Under the pieces are notes generated by a model. That model saw nothing but the letters and a program-made list of their open reading frames with translations, searched no databases and was not told the DNA's origin. The translations under genes were made by a program, and so were the position numbers. A DNA stretch of 9,080 nucleotides from PVC group bacterium (GTDB lineage Bacteria; Verrucomicrobiota; Kiritimatiellia; SS1-B-03-39; UBA6053): positions 1 through 9,080 of the forward strand of contig PXAS01000083.1 in assembly GCA_003565815.1 (NCBI GenBank). The letters are read 5' to 3'. Positions 1-7,006 of this stretch are shown here, one piece after another. Every line of letters starts with the position of its first letter. The first letter of the stretch is position 1.

Positions 1-30
1 ACCACGGATCGGCACGGATTTTCACGGAGT
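1..30. repeat. Fragment of a CACGGA-type interspersed repeat at the left edge
   Basis: The window opens with ACCACGGA, then GGCACGGA, then TCACGGA at roughly 11-base intervals. This is the same scaffold as the right arm of the palindromic units at the other end of the window (ACCACGAAA, GGCACGAAA, ACACGAAA), with GGA in place of GAA. The matching left arm, if there is one, would lie before base 1, so only part is visible. I read it as one arm of a related dispersed repeat; the relation rests on motif resemblance only. Confidence 0.45.
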
Positions 31-90
31 ATGTTCGTAGATCGGCAGTCCCTTGCCGATAACTTCTGTCTTCGCGATAGGAAGGACAGG

Positions 91-246
91 CGGACAGGAG
101 TGTCCGCGCTCCGTTGTTTTCATATCCTGCGGACAGGACTGTCCGCGCTCCGTTGTTTTCATATCCTGCGGACAGGAGTGTCCGCGCTCCGTTTTTTTCA
201 TATCCGGCGGACAGGACTGTCCGCACTCCGTTTTTTTCCCGTTTTG
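91..246. repeat. 39-bp tandem repeat array, four units, each with a hairpin
   Basis: Four consecutive 39-base units start at 91, 130, 169 and 208; the last diverges in its final third. Every unit keeps an uninterrupted 7-bp stem, GCGGACA pairing with TGTCCGC (90-107, 129-146, 168-185, 207-224), closed by a four-base loop that reads GGAG, GGAC, GGAG, GGAC in order. Each stem is followed by GCTCC (ACTCC in unit 4) and a T-rich stretch, GTTGTTTTC in units 1-2 and GTTTTTTTC in units 3-4. Because 39 is a multiple of three the array stays open in several frames and gives repetitive translations (RTGVSALR, GQECPRS), which I regard as non-coding. It lies just before the efflux operon and could end incoming transcription or be a dispersed element; neither is shown. 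Confidence 0.85.
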
Positions 247-277
247 AAAAGGCATTGCGTTTTTCGATTTGATTTGT

Positions 278-293
278 AAGGAATTTCTTCCTT
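278..293 (+). promoter_or_regulatory. Small hairpin in the leader of the efflux operon
   Basis: AAGGAA and TTCCTT form a perfect 6-bp stem around a TTTC loop, 16 nt before the adaptor start codon. The only Shine-Dalgarno-like bases upstream of that start (AAGGA) lie inside the stem and too far from the ATG for normal use, so the first gene has a poor ribosome site. The hairpin could modulate translation, or may be chance in a short AT-rich leader. I see no convincing sigma-70 promoter between 240 and 309. Confidence 0.25.
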
Positions 294-309
294 TCACGAA
301 ACCTATACC

Positions 310-1473
310 ATGACCTTTTTCAAATTGTTTTTTCCAGTTGCGTTTTTCATGTTTGCCGTCGGTTGCGGGCGTCCGCCCGCCGGGGGAGGAGGGCGGCCCC
401 AAGGTGATTTTCCCGTTAATGTGGTGGGCGCACCGGTGGTTACGACTTCGCTTCAGGAAACCGTGCGCCTGGTGGGGGGCTTTGTGGCGCCGGAGGAAAT
501 TCACGTGGTTTCCCGCATCGCCGCGGAAATCCTCGAGTTGCCTCTCGAGCAAGGGGCCCGGGTGGAAAAAGACGATTTGCTGGTGGTGTTTGACGATGCC
601 CGCCTGTTGGCCCGCAAGCGGGAAATCGAGGCGCGTTTGAATTTGGCGGAGCGGACCTATCAACGCAACGTGCGCCTGCGGGAAAGCAATACGGTCACGG
701 ATCAGGAACTGGAAGTGTCCCAAGCGGAATTTGCGCAGGCCCAAGCCAATTTGCTTCTGCTCGAAGAGGAATTGAAGGACGCCCGCATCCACGCGCCGTT
801 CGCGGGTCGGTTGGGAGAACGTCGGGTGAGCGCGGGGCAAGTGGTGCAGCCGGGAGAAGTTCTGTTGCATCTCGTGCAAATGGATCCGCTGGAAGTCCGA
901 TTCGAAGTGCCGGAGCGCTTTGTATCCGCTTTGTCGGCGGGTTTGGCGGTGAACGTGGAATCGGATGCGTTTCGGGACGAAATTTTTGCCGGAGAGGTGA
1001 TTTTCCTCTCTCCGGAAGTCCGGGCCTCCACGCGCACGGTTGCGGTCCGGGCCCGGGTGGAAAATTCCGATGGTCGCTTGCGTCCGGGCATGTTTGCCCG
1101 GGTGGGGTTGGTTTTGGAGGAACGTCCGGAAGCGTTGGTGGTTCCGGAAACGGCGGTGATGCAACAAGGACGCGAATCCGTGGTGCTCGCACGCAATGAG
1201 GAGGGGCGGGCGGAGCGACGGGTGGTGCGCACCGGGATGCGGATGGACGGACGGGTGGAAATCCTCGAGGGACTTTCCGAAGGGGACGTGGTGGTCGTGG
1301 AGGGACAGATGAAAGCCCGCCCCGGCATGTTGCTCAATTTCACGGAGCGTTCCGCCCGCTTCGATCTGGATATCGAGGAGGTGGCGCCCCCCGAAGACGA
1401 ATTGGATGATGACGGCACCGATTCGGATCCGCCGGAGGCCGTTCCCGAAACCGAAGTCGAAGCGGAGTCCTGA
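310..1473 (+). CDS. RND efflux periplasmic adaptor (membrane fusion protein), lipoprotein
   Basis: 387 aa, the first gene of a tripartite efflux operon. It should bridge the inner-membrane pump encoded next and the outer-membrane channel encoded third. Residues 1-18 form a hydrophobic lipoprotein signal ending in AVGC, so Cys19 is the likely lipidated residue, followed by a Gly/Pro-rich linker (20-33). The lipoyl (barrel-sandwich) domain is split, as is usual in this family: about 65-96, containing QGARVEKDDLLVVF, and about 159-190, containing APFAGRLGERRVSAGQVV. The two halves flank one alpha-helical hairpin (about 97-158). A beta-barrel domain (about 193-270, ending in LRPGMFARV) and a membrane-proximal domain (about 275-345) follow. 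Residues 351-387 are an unusual acidic tail with 17 Asp/Glu and no Lys/Arg. The stop is 3 nt before the pump start. The family call is secure (AcrA/MexE/MdtA-like, HlyD superfamily); the substrate is unknown, so no symbol is given. Confidence 0.95.
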   Translation: MTFFKLFFPVAFFMFAVGCGRPPAGGGGRPQGDFPVNVVGAPVVTTSLQETVRLVGGFVAPEEIHVVSRIAAEILELPLEQGARVEKDDLLVVFDDARLLARKREIEARLNLAERTYQRNVRLRESNTVTDQELEVSQAEFAQAQANLLLLEEELKDARIHAPFAGRLGERRVSAGQVVQPGEVLLHLVQMDPLEVRFEVPERFVSALSAGLAVNVESDAFRDEIFAGEVIFLSPEVRASTRTVAVRARVENSDGRLRPGMFARVGLVLEERPEALVVPETAVMQQGRESVVLARNEEGRAERRVVRTGMRMDGRVEILEGLSEGDVVVVEGQMKARPGMLLNFTERSARFDLDIEEVAPPEDELDDDGTDSDPPEAVPETEVEAES

Positions 1474-1476
1474 TTC

Positions 1477-4400
1477 ATGGCTTCCTTCAGCGCCCCCTTT
1501 ATCCGTCGTCCGGTGGCGACGATCATGTTGAACCTCTCCCTGTTGGTCTTCGGCGTTTTGGGCCTGCAGCGTCTGCCGGTGCGGGAACTGCCCGACATTG
1601 ATCCGCCCATCGTCAATGTGCGTGTGATTTATCCCGGCGCCTCGGCCCAAGTGGTGGAAACGGAAATCACGGAACGCTTGGAAGACGCCATTTCCGGCGT
1701 GGACCAAATCCGCACGCTGCGCAGTGTGAGCCGCGAGCAGGTGGGCAGCGTGACCATTGAATTCAACCAAGGGTATGACATCGATGTCGCCGCCCAAGAC
1801 GTGCGCGATCAAGTGGCCCGTATTCGGGGACAGTTGCCTTCGGATGCCGAGGATCCGATTGTCAGTAAAGAGGATGCCAACGCCCGTCCGGTGATGTGGA
1901 TTTCGTTTTTCAGTGACCGCTATGACACCGAGGAACTCAGCCGCATAGCCGATGACGAGGTGCGGGAGCGGTTGCAAACCGTGCCGGGGGTGAGCAATGT
2001 GATCATCGGCGGGGAAAAGCGTCGGGCCATCCGCCTGCGCATGGATCCGGTGCGCATGGCCGCGCGCGGGGTGACGATGACGGAGGTGCGGGCGGCGCTG
2101 GACGGCCAAAACGTGGAACTGCCCAGCGGACGTTTGGAAAGTTTGGACGTGGAGTTGACCATACAAACCCAAGCGCAACTTGCGGAACCGGCGGAATTCG
2201 ATCAACTGGTCATTCGTCAGGAAGGCGATGCGGTGGTGTATTTCCGGGATGTGGGCGACGCCGAGTGGGGGGTGGAAAACGAGCGGGTGATCGCGCGTTT
2301 CACCGGGCGTCCGACGGTCGGGCTCGGGGTGGTGCGCCAATCCCGGGCGAACACCCTGGAGGTGGCTTCGGGGGTAAAAGCGATGATGGACGAAATCGCC
2401 CCCGGTCTGCCGGAAGGCATTTCTTTTGATTTTCCATACGACGAGTCCATCTTCATTCAAAGCGCGGTCACGCAGGTTTGGCAAACCCTGCTCATTGCCT
2501 TCGGTCTGGTGGTGCTGACCATATTCATTTTCCTGCGCAGTTTGCGTTCGACCCTGATTCCGGCTCTCTCGATTCCGTTCTCGATCATGGCCACGTTCGG
2601 TTGCATGTATGTCATGGGCTACAGCATCAATATTTTCACCCTGCTGGCACTGGTGCTGGCGATTGGTCTGGTGGTGGACGATGCGATCGTGGTGCTGGAA
2701 AACATTTACCGTCACATTGAGGAAGGTCAAAAGCCCATGGACGCGGCCTTCATGGCCATGGATGAAATTTCCTTTGCGGTCATCACCACCACCCTTTCTT
2801 TGATTTCCGTGTTTTTGCCCCTGGCGTTTATCGGGGGCATTACCGGACGGCTGTTGCTGGAATTCGCGGTGGCTCTGTCGTTCGCGGTGATCATGTCCAG
2901 TTTGGTGGCCCTCACCCTGGCGCCCATGGTGGGGGCGCGCATCCTCCGCAACGTGAAACCGGAAGATCATGGGAAAACCTATCAATTTTTCGAACGGCGC
3001 TTCGACGGCATCGCCCGGCGCTATGAAAAAATGCTGGGCTGGTCGTTGCGGCACCGTCCAAGCATGATCATCATCGCGCTCCTATCCCTGGGGCTCTCCT
3101 GGTATTTCTTCAGCAATTTGGAGCAGGAATTCCTGCCGGACGAAGACAAAGGCCGCATGGTCGCCATCGCCATCACGCCCCAGGGCTCCACGCCGCAATA
3201 TACCGACCGCATGGTCCGGCAAATGGAGGAAATCCTGCTGGAAACGCCCGAAGTGGAGAAGTTCTTTTCGGCCGTGGCCCTTCCCTTCGACGGGGTGGGG
3301 AACGCGACCCAGGCTTTTGTGTTCATACGCTTGCAGGACGGCGAACGGCGGCATGTGCGCGATATCGTTTCCGGTCCCACGGGAACCCGGGCCCGGTTTT
3401 TCACGGAGGTGGAGGGCGCCTTCGCCATTCTGAGCCTGCCCAAGGCGGTGGACACCACCATTGCCCAACCGTTTCAATTGGTTTTGCAACATCCGAATTT
3501 GGAACGGCTGAGCGAAGTGGGGGGCGAGATCATTGGACATCTGAATGAAGCCGGGATCGTGGCCAATGCCCGCCCCAGCGTCGAACTCAACAAACCGGAA
3601 GTGCGGATGACCTTTGACCGGGACCGGGCCGCCGCCCTCGGTGTCTCCTTGGCGGAGGTCAGTCGCACCCTTCAAGTGCTTTACGGGGGACAAGAGGTGA
3701 GCAACATCACCCTGGATGGCAAGCGGTACGAAGTGATCGCCCAGGTGCGCGATCGGGACCGCATGTCCTCGGATGCCTTGGAAAATCTGTACGTGCGGGC
3801 CAATGGCGGGGAACAAATCCCGCTCTCCAGCGTCGTCTCTTTGGAACTGAACACCGGGCCCAATCAAATCGACCGCTATCAGCGCCGCCGGTCCCTCACC
3901 ATTGAAGCCACCCCGGCGGGGATTCCGCTCGGCAATGCCGTGGAGGCGACCCTGGCCATCCTCGAAGAGCATCTGCCGGACGATTTTCAATATGACTGGG
4001 CCGGCGAGGTGCGCGATTTGCAGGAATCCTCCCGGGACATTTACGCCTTTTTCCTGCTCGCCATCGTGGTGGTGTACATGGTGCTGGCGGCCCAATTCGA
4101 GAGTTTCGTACACCCGTTTACGGTCATGCTCTCCCTGCCCTTGGCCTTTTTGGGCGCCTTTGCCTTGCTTTACGGACTCAGTTGGGTGAATTACGCGGGC
4201 GAACAACTGTACGGCTGGGTAACCTATGCCCCCGATCCGCCCACGTTTGCCCGCATCCTGCAACGCATGGTGCCCCGCATTCCCTCCATGAACATCAATA
4301 TCTTCAGCCAGGTGGGACTCATTCTTTTGGTGGGATTGGTGACCAAAAATTCCATTCTGCTGGTGGAATTCGCGAATCAACTCATGGACAAGGGGCTCAG

Positions 4401-4692
4401 CGCCAAGGAAGCGATGATGCAGGCGGGCGCCAAACGGTTGCGGCCCATTCTCATGACCAGCATGGCCACCATCATGGGCATCCTGCCCATCGCCATCGGC
4501 TTTGGGGACGCCTCCGAAAGCCGCCGTCCCCTGGGCGTGGTGGCCGTGGGAGGAATGATGACTTCCACGATTCTCACCCTGTTGGTGATTCCGGTGATTT
4601 ACACCCTGTTCGCGCAAATTGGTGCCCGTGGACACGGACATGCCAAAGAATCAAATGAAAACGATTCGCCTGAAAAGGAGGTGACGGCATGA
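1477..4692 (+). CDS. RND multidrug-type efflux permease, HAE-1 family
   Basis: 1071 aa inner-membrane, proton-driven exporter of the AcrB/MexF/MdtB kind. The N-terminus, FIRRPVATIMLNLSLLVFG, is the typical first membrane helix. Two large periplasmic regions (about 35-330 and about 555-870) alternate with two groups of membrane helices. TM4 holds the proton-relay aspartates D401 and D402 (GLVVDDAIVVLEN), TM10 the lysine K957 (GLVTKNSILLVEF) and TM11 the arginine R989 (RLRPILMTS), corresponding to AcrB D407/D408, K940 and R971, so the pump looks functional. It is somewhat longer than usual; the excess lies in an insertion of about 36 residues (about 902-937) between TM9 and TM10. The ATG at 1477 has GGAG at 1464-1467. 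The stop overlaps the channel gene start as ATGA, implying translational coupling. Drug, dye, metal or metabolite specificity cannot be told; HAE-1 features make heavy metals less likely. Confidence 0.97.
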   Translation: MASFSAPFIRRPVATIMLNLSLLVFGVLGLQRLPVRELPDIDPPIVNVRVIYPGASAQVVETEITERLEDAISGVDQIRTLRSVSREQVGSVTIEFNQGYDIDVAAQDVRDQVARIRGQLPSDAEDPIVSKEDANARPVMWISFFSDRYDTEELSRIADDEVRERLQTVPGVSNVIIGGEKRRAIRLRMDPVRMAARGVTMTEVRAALDGQNVELPSGRLESLDVELTIQTQAQLAEPAEFDQLVIRQEGDAVVYFRDVGDAEWGVENERVIARFTGRPTVGLGVVRQSRANTLEVASGVKAMMDEIAPGLPEGISFDFPYDESIFIQSAVTQVWQTLLIAFGLVVLTIFIFLRSLRSTLIPALSIPFSIMATFGCMYVMGYSINIFTLLALVLAIGLVVDDAIVVLENIYRHIEEGQKPMDAAFMAMDEISFAVITTTLSLISVFLPLAFIGGITGRLLLEFAVALSFAVIMSSLVALTLAPMVGARILRNVKPEDHGKTYQFFERRFDGIARRYEKMLGWSLRHRPSMIIIALLSLGLSWYFFSNLEQEFLPDEDKGRMVAIAITPQGSTPQYTDRMVRQMEEILLETPEVEKFFSAVALPFDGVGNATQAFVFIRLQDGERRHVRDIVSGPTGTRARFFTEVEGAFAILSLPKAVDTTIAQPFQLVLQHPNLERLSEVGGEIIGHLNEAGIVANARPSVELNKPEVRMTFDRDRAAALGVSLAEVSRTLQVLYGGQEVSNITLDGKRYEVIAQVRDRDRMSSDALENLYVRANGGEQIPLSSVVSLELNTGPNQIDRYQRRRSLTIEATPAGIPLGNAVEATLAILEEHLPDDFQYDWAGEVRDLQESSRDIYAFFLLAIVVVYMVLAAQFESFVHPFTVMLSLPLAFLGAFALLYGLSWVNYAGEQLYGWVTYAPDPPTFARILQRMVPRIPSMNINIFSQVGLILLVGLVTKNSILLVEFANQLMDKGLSAKEAMMQAGAKRLRPILMTSMATIMGILPIAIGFGDASESRRPLGVVAVGGMMTSTILTLLVIPVIYTLFAQIGARGHGHAKESNENDSPEKEVTA
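4675..4684 (+). promoter_or_regulatory. Perfect Shine-Dalgarno for the outer-membrane channel gene
   Basis: AAGGAGGTGA is fully complementary to the usual 3' end of 16S rRNA and ends four bases before the ATG at 4689. It lies inside the last codons of the pump gene, whose stop overlaps that ATG. This fixes the channel gene start and suggests strong initiation at it. Confidence 0.85.
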
Positions 4693-5987
4693 GGGGGTTG
4701 ATGCTGAGTGTCTTTGCCGGATTGGGGTTGTGGGTGACCGCCGAAACCCTGCCGGTTCATATCGATTTGGAGGAGGCGGAGCGCCTGGCGATGCTGCACA
4801 GTCCGCTGCTGCGTCAGGCCGATGCCAACGTGGCCATTTTGGAAAGCGAGTACGGGGAAGTGCGCGCTTCCGGCTTGCCGCGCTTGCAGGCCGAAGCCGA
4901 CGCCTCGTATGATGGAAATCCGAATACCGGCGGCGGGAACGGGGACTTTGGCGGCAGCGACAACGAAAGCTGGCGGGCCGGATTGCGGCTCGACGTGCCT
5001 TTGACCAGTTTTGGACGGTTGGATGCCCGCCTGGCCCAAATCGATGCCAACGCCCGGGCCGCCGAATGGGGGGCGGACCGCGTGCGGCGCGAATTGCGGC
5101 TCCGGGTGCGGGAAAGCTACCTGCGCGCAAAACTTGCCGTCGAAGCCGTGCGGGTGCAAAAATTGTCCGTCGAGGTGTTGGAAAAGCAGTGGATGGAAAA
5201 CCAGTCCCGCCAAGAGGCCGGTTTCATCACCCGCCTGCCCGTGCTACAATCCCGGGTGGCCTATGAAAACGGACGCACCGCCCTCCTGCGCGCCGAACGC
5301 GACCGGAAACTGGCGGTGGAAGCCCTGCGGGCGGGCGTTGGCCTGCCTTACCCGGAAGGGAAAGGCCCGGAGGATATCCGACTTTCCGACGATTGGCCGA
5401 CCTTTGCACTGGATGACATGGATTTGCGGGCGGCCCGGGAGGCGGCGGAGTTGACCCGCCCCGAGTTTTTGGCCTTGGAGGAAGAACGGCTCGCCGCCGA
5501 AGCCGCGCGACGATTGGCCGATTTCACCCGCCGCCCCGATTTCAGCGCCTTCGCCACCGCCGGATTTGAAAACGACCGGTTTTCGGATGACGACGGGGTG
5601 CGCGAAGCCTGGATGCTGGGGGTGCAATTTTCCGTGCCGCTCTACGACGGCGGCGCCCGAAACAGCCGCATCACCCGCGCCGAAGCCGTTCTCAGGGAAA
5701 TTGAATCGCGCCGGGATCAATTGTGGCAGCAAATCGAAACCGATCTGCGCGACGCCTGGAGCGAATTGGAGCTGGCCGATGCCGTCCTGGAAAGTGTGGA
5801 CGTGACCGAAGAACAGGCCGGGGAAGCGTTGCGCTTGGCCCGGGAAGCGCAAGCCAACGGACGCGCCACCCAGCTCGAAGTGTCCACCGCCGAACTTGAC
5901 CTCACCCGTGCCCGCCTGGAACGCATCGCCGCCGAACACGACCGACTCCGCGCCCAGTCCCGTTGGTTGTATGTTATTGGGAGATAA
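4689..5987 (+). CDS. TolC-family outer-membrane efflux channel
   Basis: 432 aa, third gene of the efflux operon; it should form the trimeric outer-membrane duct that docks on the adaptor. Residues 1-18 are a signal peptide with a probable cleavage after VTA. There is no lipobox cysteine, so it is TolC-like rather than an OprM-type lipoprotein. Two outer-membrane-efflux-protein repeats are visible. The first (about 25-235) opens with LEEAERLAMLHSPLLRQADA and carries a beta-strand segment WRAGLRLDVPLTSFGR. The second (about 245-430) contains the matching strand WMLGVQFSVPLYDGGARNSR. Long helical stretches rich in Ala, Arg and Glu follow each, as expected for the channel helices. A Gly/Asn/Asp-rich loop at about 76-92 fits an extracellular loop. 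It shares the ATGA overlap and strong ribosome site described separately. Length fits the family. No terminator is visible after the stop. Confidence 0.94.
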   Translation: MRGLMLSVFAGLGLWVTAETLPVHIDLEEAERLAMLHSPLLRQADANVAILESEYGEVRASGLPRLQAEADASYDGNPNTGGGNGDFGGSDNESWRAGLRLDVPLTSFGRLDARLAQIDANARAAEWGADRVRRELRLRVRESYLRAKLAVEAVRVQKLSVEVLEKQWMENQSRQEAGFITRLPVLQSRVAYENGRTALLRAERDRKLAVEALRAGVGLPYPEGKGPEDIRLSDDWPTFALDDMDLRAAREAAELTRPEFLALEEERLAAEAARRLADFTRRPDFSAFATAGFENDRFSDDDGVREAWMLGVQFSVPLYDGGARNSRITRAEAVLREIESRRDQLWQQIETDLRDAWSELELADAVLESVDVTEEQAGEALRLAREAQANGRATQLEVSTAELDLTRARLERIAAEHDRLRAQSRWLYVIGR

Positions 5988-6016
5988 AGAAGGAGAGAAG
6001 GAGGAAGGAGAGAAAG
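5986..6016 (+). repeat. 31-nt polypurine tract with an 11-bp direct repeat
   Basis: Directly at the channel gene stop codon the plus strand is purine only for 31 bases. It contains GAAGGAGAGAA twice, at 5989-5999 and 6004-6014. AAGGAGG at 5998-6004 is an almost perfect Shine-Dalgarno, but no ATG, GTG or TTG reading frame of any length begins at a suitable distance after it. Most likely low-complexity sequence; it could be the remnant of a ribosome site of a lost gene. Confidence 0.6.
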
Positions 6017-6094
6017 CGGATTGCCGATTTGATCGTCTTTTGATAAACTGTCGTCATGAAATTCTCACCGAACAATGTCTACAGTTTGCCAGTC

Positions 6095-6955
6095 ATGCCG
6101 AACAAAACGATATTTACACGCTGTTTGGTGATCATTTGTTCCTTGATTCTAAACGGATGTTCTGTGGATCGTCACGATATGGAATCCTTTCATGCCTCTA
6201 AAAATCCGGATGGGACTTGGAATATACAAACAACAAATCTGAAACTCAGCACCTTGATCGAAGAATGGGCGAAATTGTCAGGGGTCGTTTTCTCGGAGAT
6301 TGCCGAAGAAACAGAAGATCATCGTTTGACGGCGGATATCAATGACATGTTCTTAGAAGATGTGATGGAGGCGATTCTTCTGGAAATGGATTTTGTTTAC
6401 CATGATCGAGAGGGACATGCACAAATTTTAACTTTGGAGGCTTACCGGGCCTTGCCTCCGGTGAGAATCGAATACCCGATCCATTCCAAGGATGTGGGGT
6501 ATGCGTTGCGGGTATTGTCAAGCGAGTTGAGCAAAGAGCATGTTGAATCTGAACCCAACCCCGTGAATGCCACCATTGCCGTCACGGCCACTTGGGCTGA
6601 TCATGACCGACTTCAAAATCTCATCTTGTATTGGGGAGCCCTCGAGCCTGCTCCAGCATATCCAGAAATGAATTGGCCTGAGAGTCTTCCTGAAAAATTC
6701 ACAAAACAACCGTCAAATAACAATGAGTCTCAGGAGACAAGTGGTCGCACCATAGAAATAATCAATGTTCGACATGAATGCGCCGAACGTCTTGTCGATA
6801 AATTACAAAAAATCTTTCCGCTCAAACCGGATGAAAATATGAGCATTGTGTCCACTGAGAACTTCATCATTGTAAGGGGAACTGAAGGAAGGGTCCAACG
6901 AATCCTGGAGGTGGTATCTTACTTGGATGATCCCATGTGGCTTCCAGAAGACTAA
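6095..6955 (+). CDS. Predicted lipoprotein with secretin N-domain-like modules, no secretin barrel
   Basis: 286 aa from the ATG at 6095; the same frame also has an ATG at 6056 (299 aa). I prefer 6095 because it gives a normal lipoprotein signal: MPNKTIFTR, a hydrophobic core and the lipobox LNGC, with Cys at residue 22. Neither start has a clear Shine-Dalgarno. In 299-aa numbering three alpha/beta segments follow. About 57-127 resembles an STN/secretin N0 domain (LSTLIEEWAKLSGVVF, then FLEDVMEAILLEMDF). About 136-195 is a second module (YPIHSKDVGYALRVLSSEL). About 231-292 is N1-like: RTIEIINVRHECAERLVDKL, then ENFIIVRGTEGRVQRILEVV and a closing YLDDP. A Pro/Asn/Ser-rich linker lies at about 197-230. 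No C-terminal secretin domain is present. GC is visibly lower than in the efflux genes, suggesting a different history. Function unknown; possibly an accessory to a secretion or pilus system encoded elsewhere. The gene call is firm, the domain call moderate. Confidence 0.75.
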   Translation: MPNKTIFTRCLVIICSLILNGCSVDRHDMESFHASKNPDGTWNIQTTNLKLSTLIEEWAKLSGVVFSEIAEETEDHRLTADINDMFLEDVMEAILLEMDFVYHDREGHAQILTLEAYRALPPVRIEYPIHSKDVGYALRVLSSELSKEHVESEPNPVNATIAVTATWADHDRLQNLILYWGALEPAPAYPEMNWPESLPEKFTKQPSNNNESQETSGRTIEIINVRHECAERLVDKLQKIFPLKPDENMSIVSTENFIIVRGTEGRVQRILEVVSYLDDPMWLPED

Positions 6956-7006
6956 TACCTGGAGAAATACAGGAAGATGCCTCAAAAGTCCATCCGCCTC
7001 TGTAAC

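Noticed and set aside
91..246. CRISPR array
   Set aside because: The units abut without unique spacers, the repeats vary along their length, and there are no cas genes nearby. The same applies to 8658-9080, where the sequence between hairpins is conserved rather than unique.
31..279. Plus-strand open frames across the 39-bp array with repeats such as RTGVSALR and GQECPRS
   Set aside because: They arise because the repeat length is a multiple of three. No signal, domain or ribosome site supports them, and several frames are open at once.
22..4641. Very long open frame on the minus strand opposite the efflux operon, 22-3054 and, in the same frame, 3082-4641
   Set aside because: It mirrors the codon pattern of the real plus-strand genes, whose family motifs are unmistakable. 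The translation is rich in His, Arg, Gln and Pro with no recognisable domain, as expected for an antisense shadow of GC-rich genes. It also runs through the 39-bp array.
5896..6201. Overlapping plus-strand frame at the end of the channel gene
   Set aside because: It lies out of frame over the channel gene end and the lipoprotein gene start, has no recognisable content and no ribosome site.
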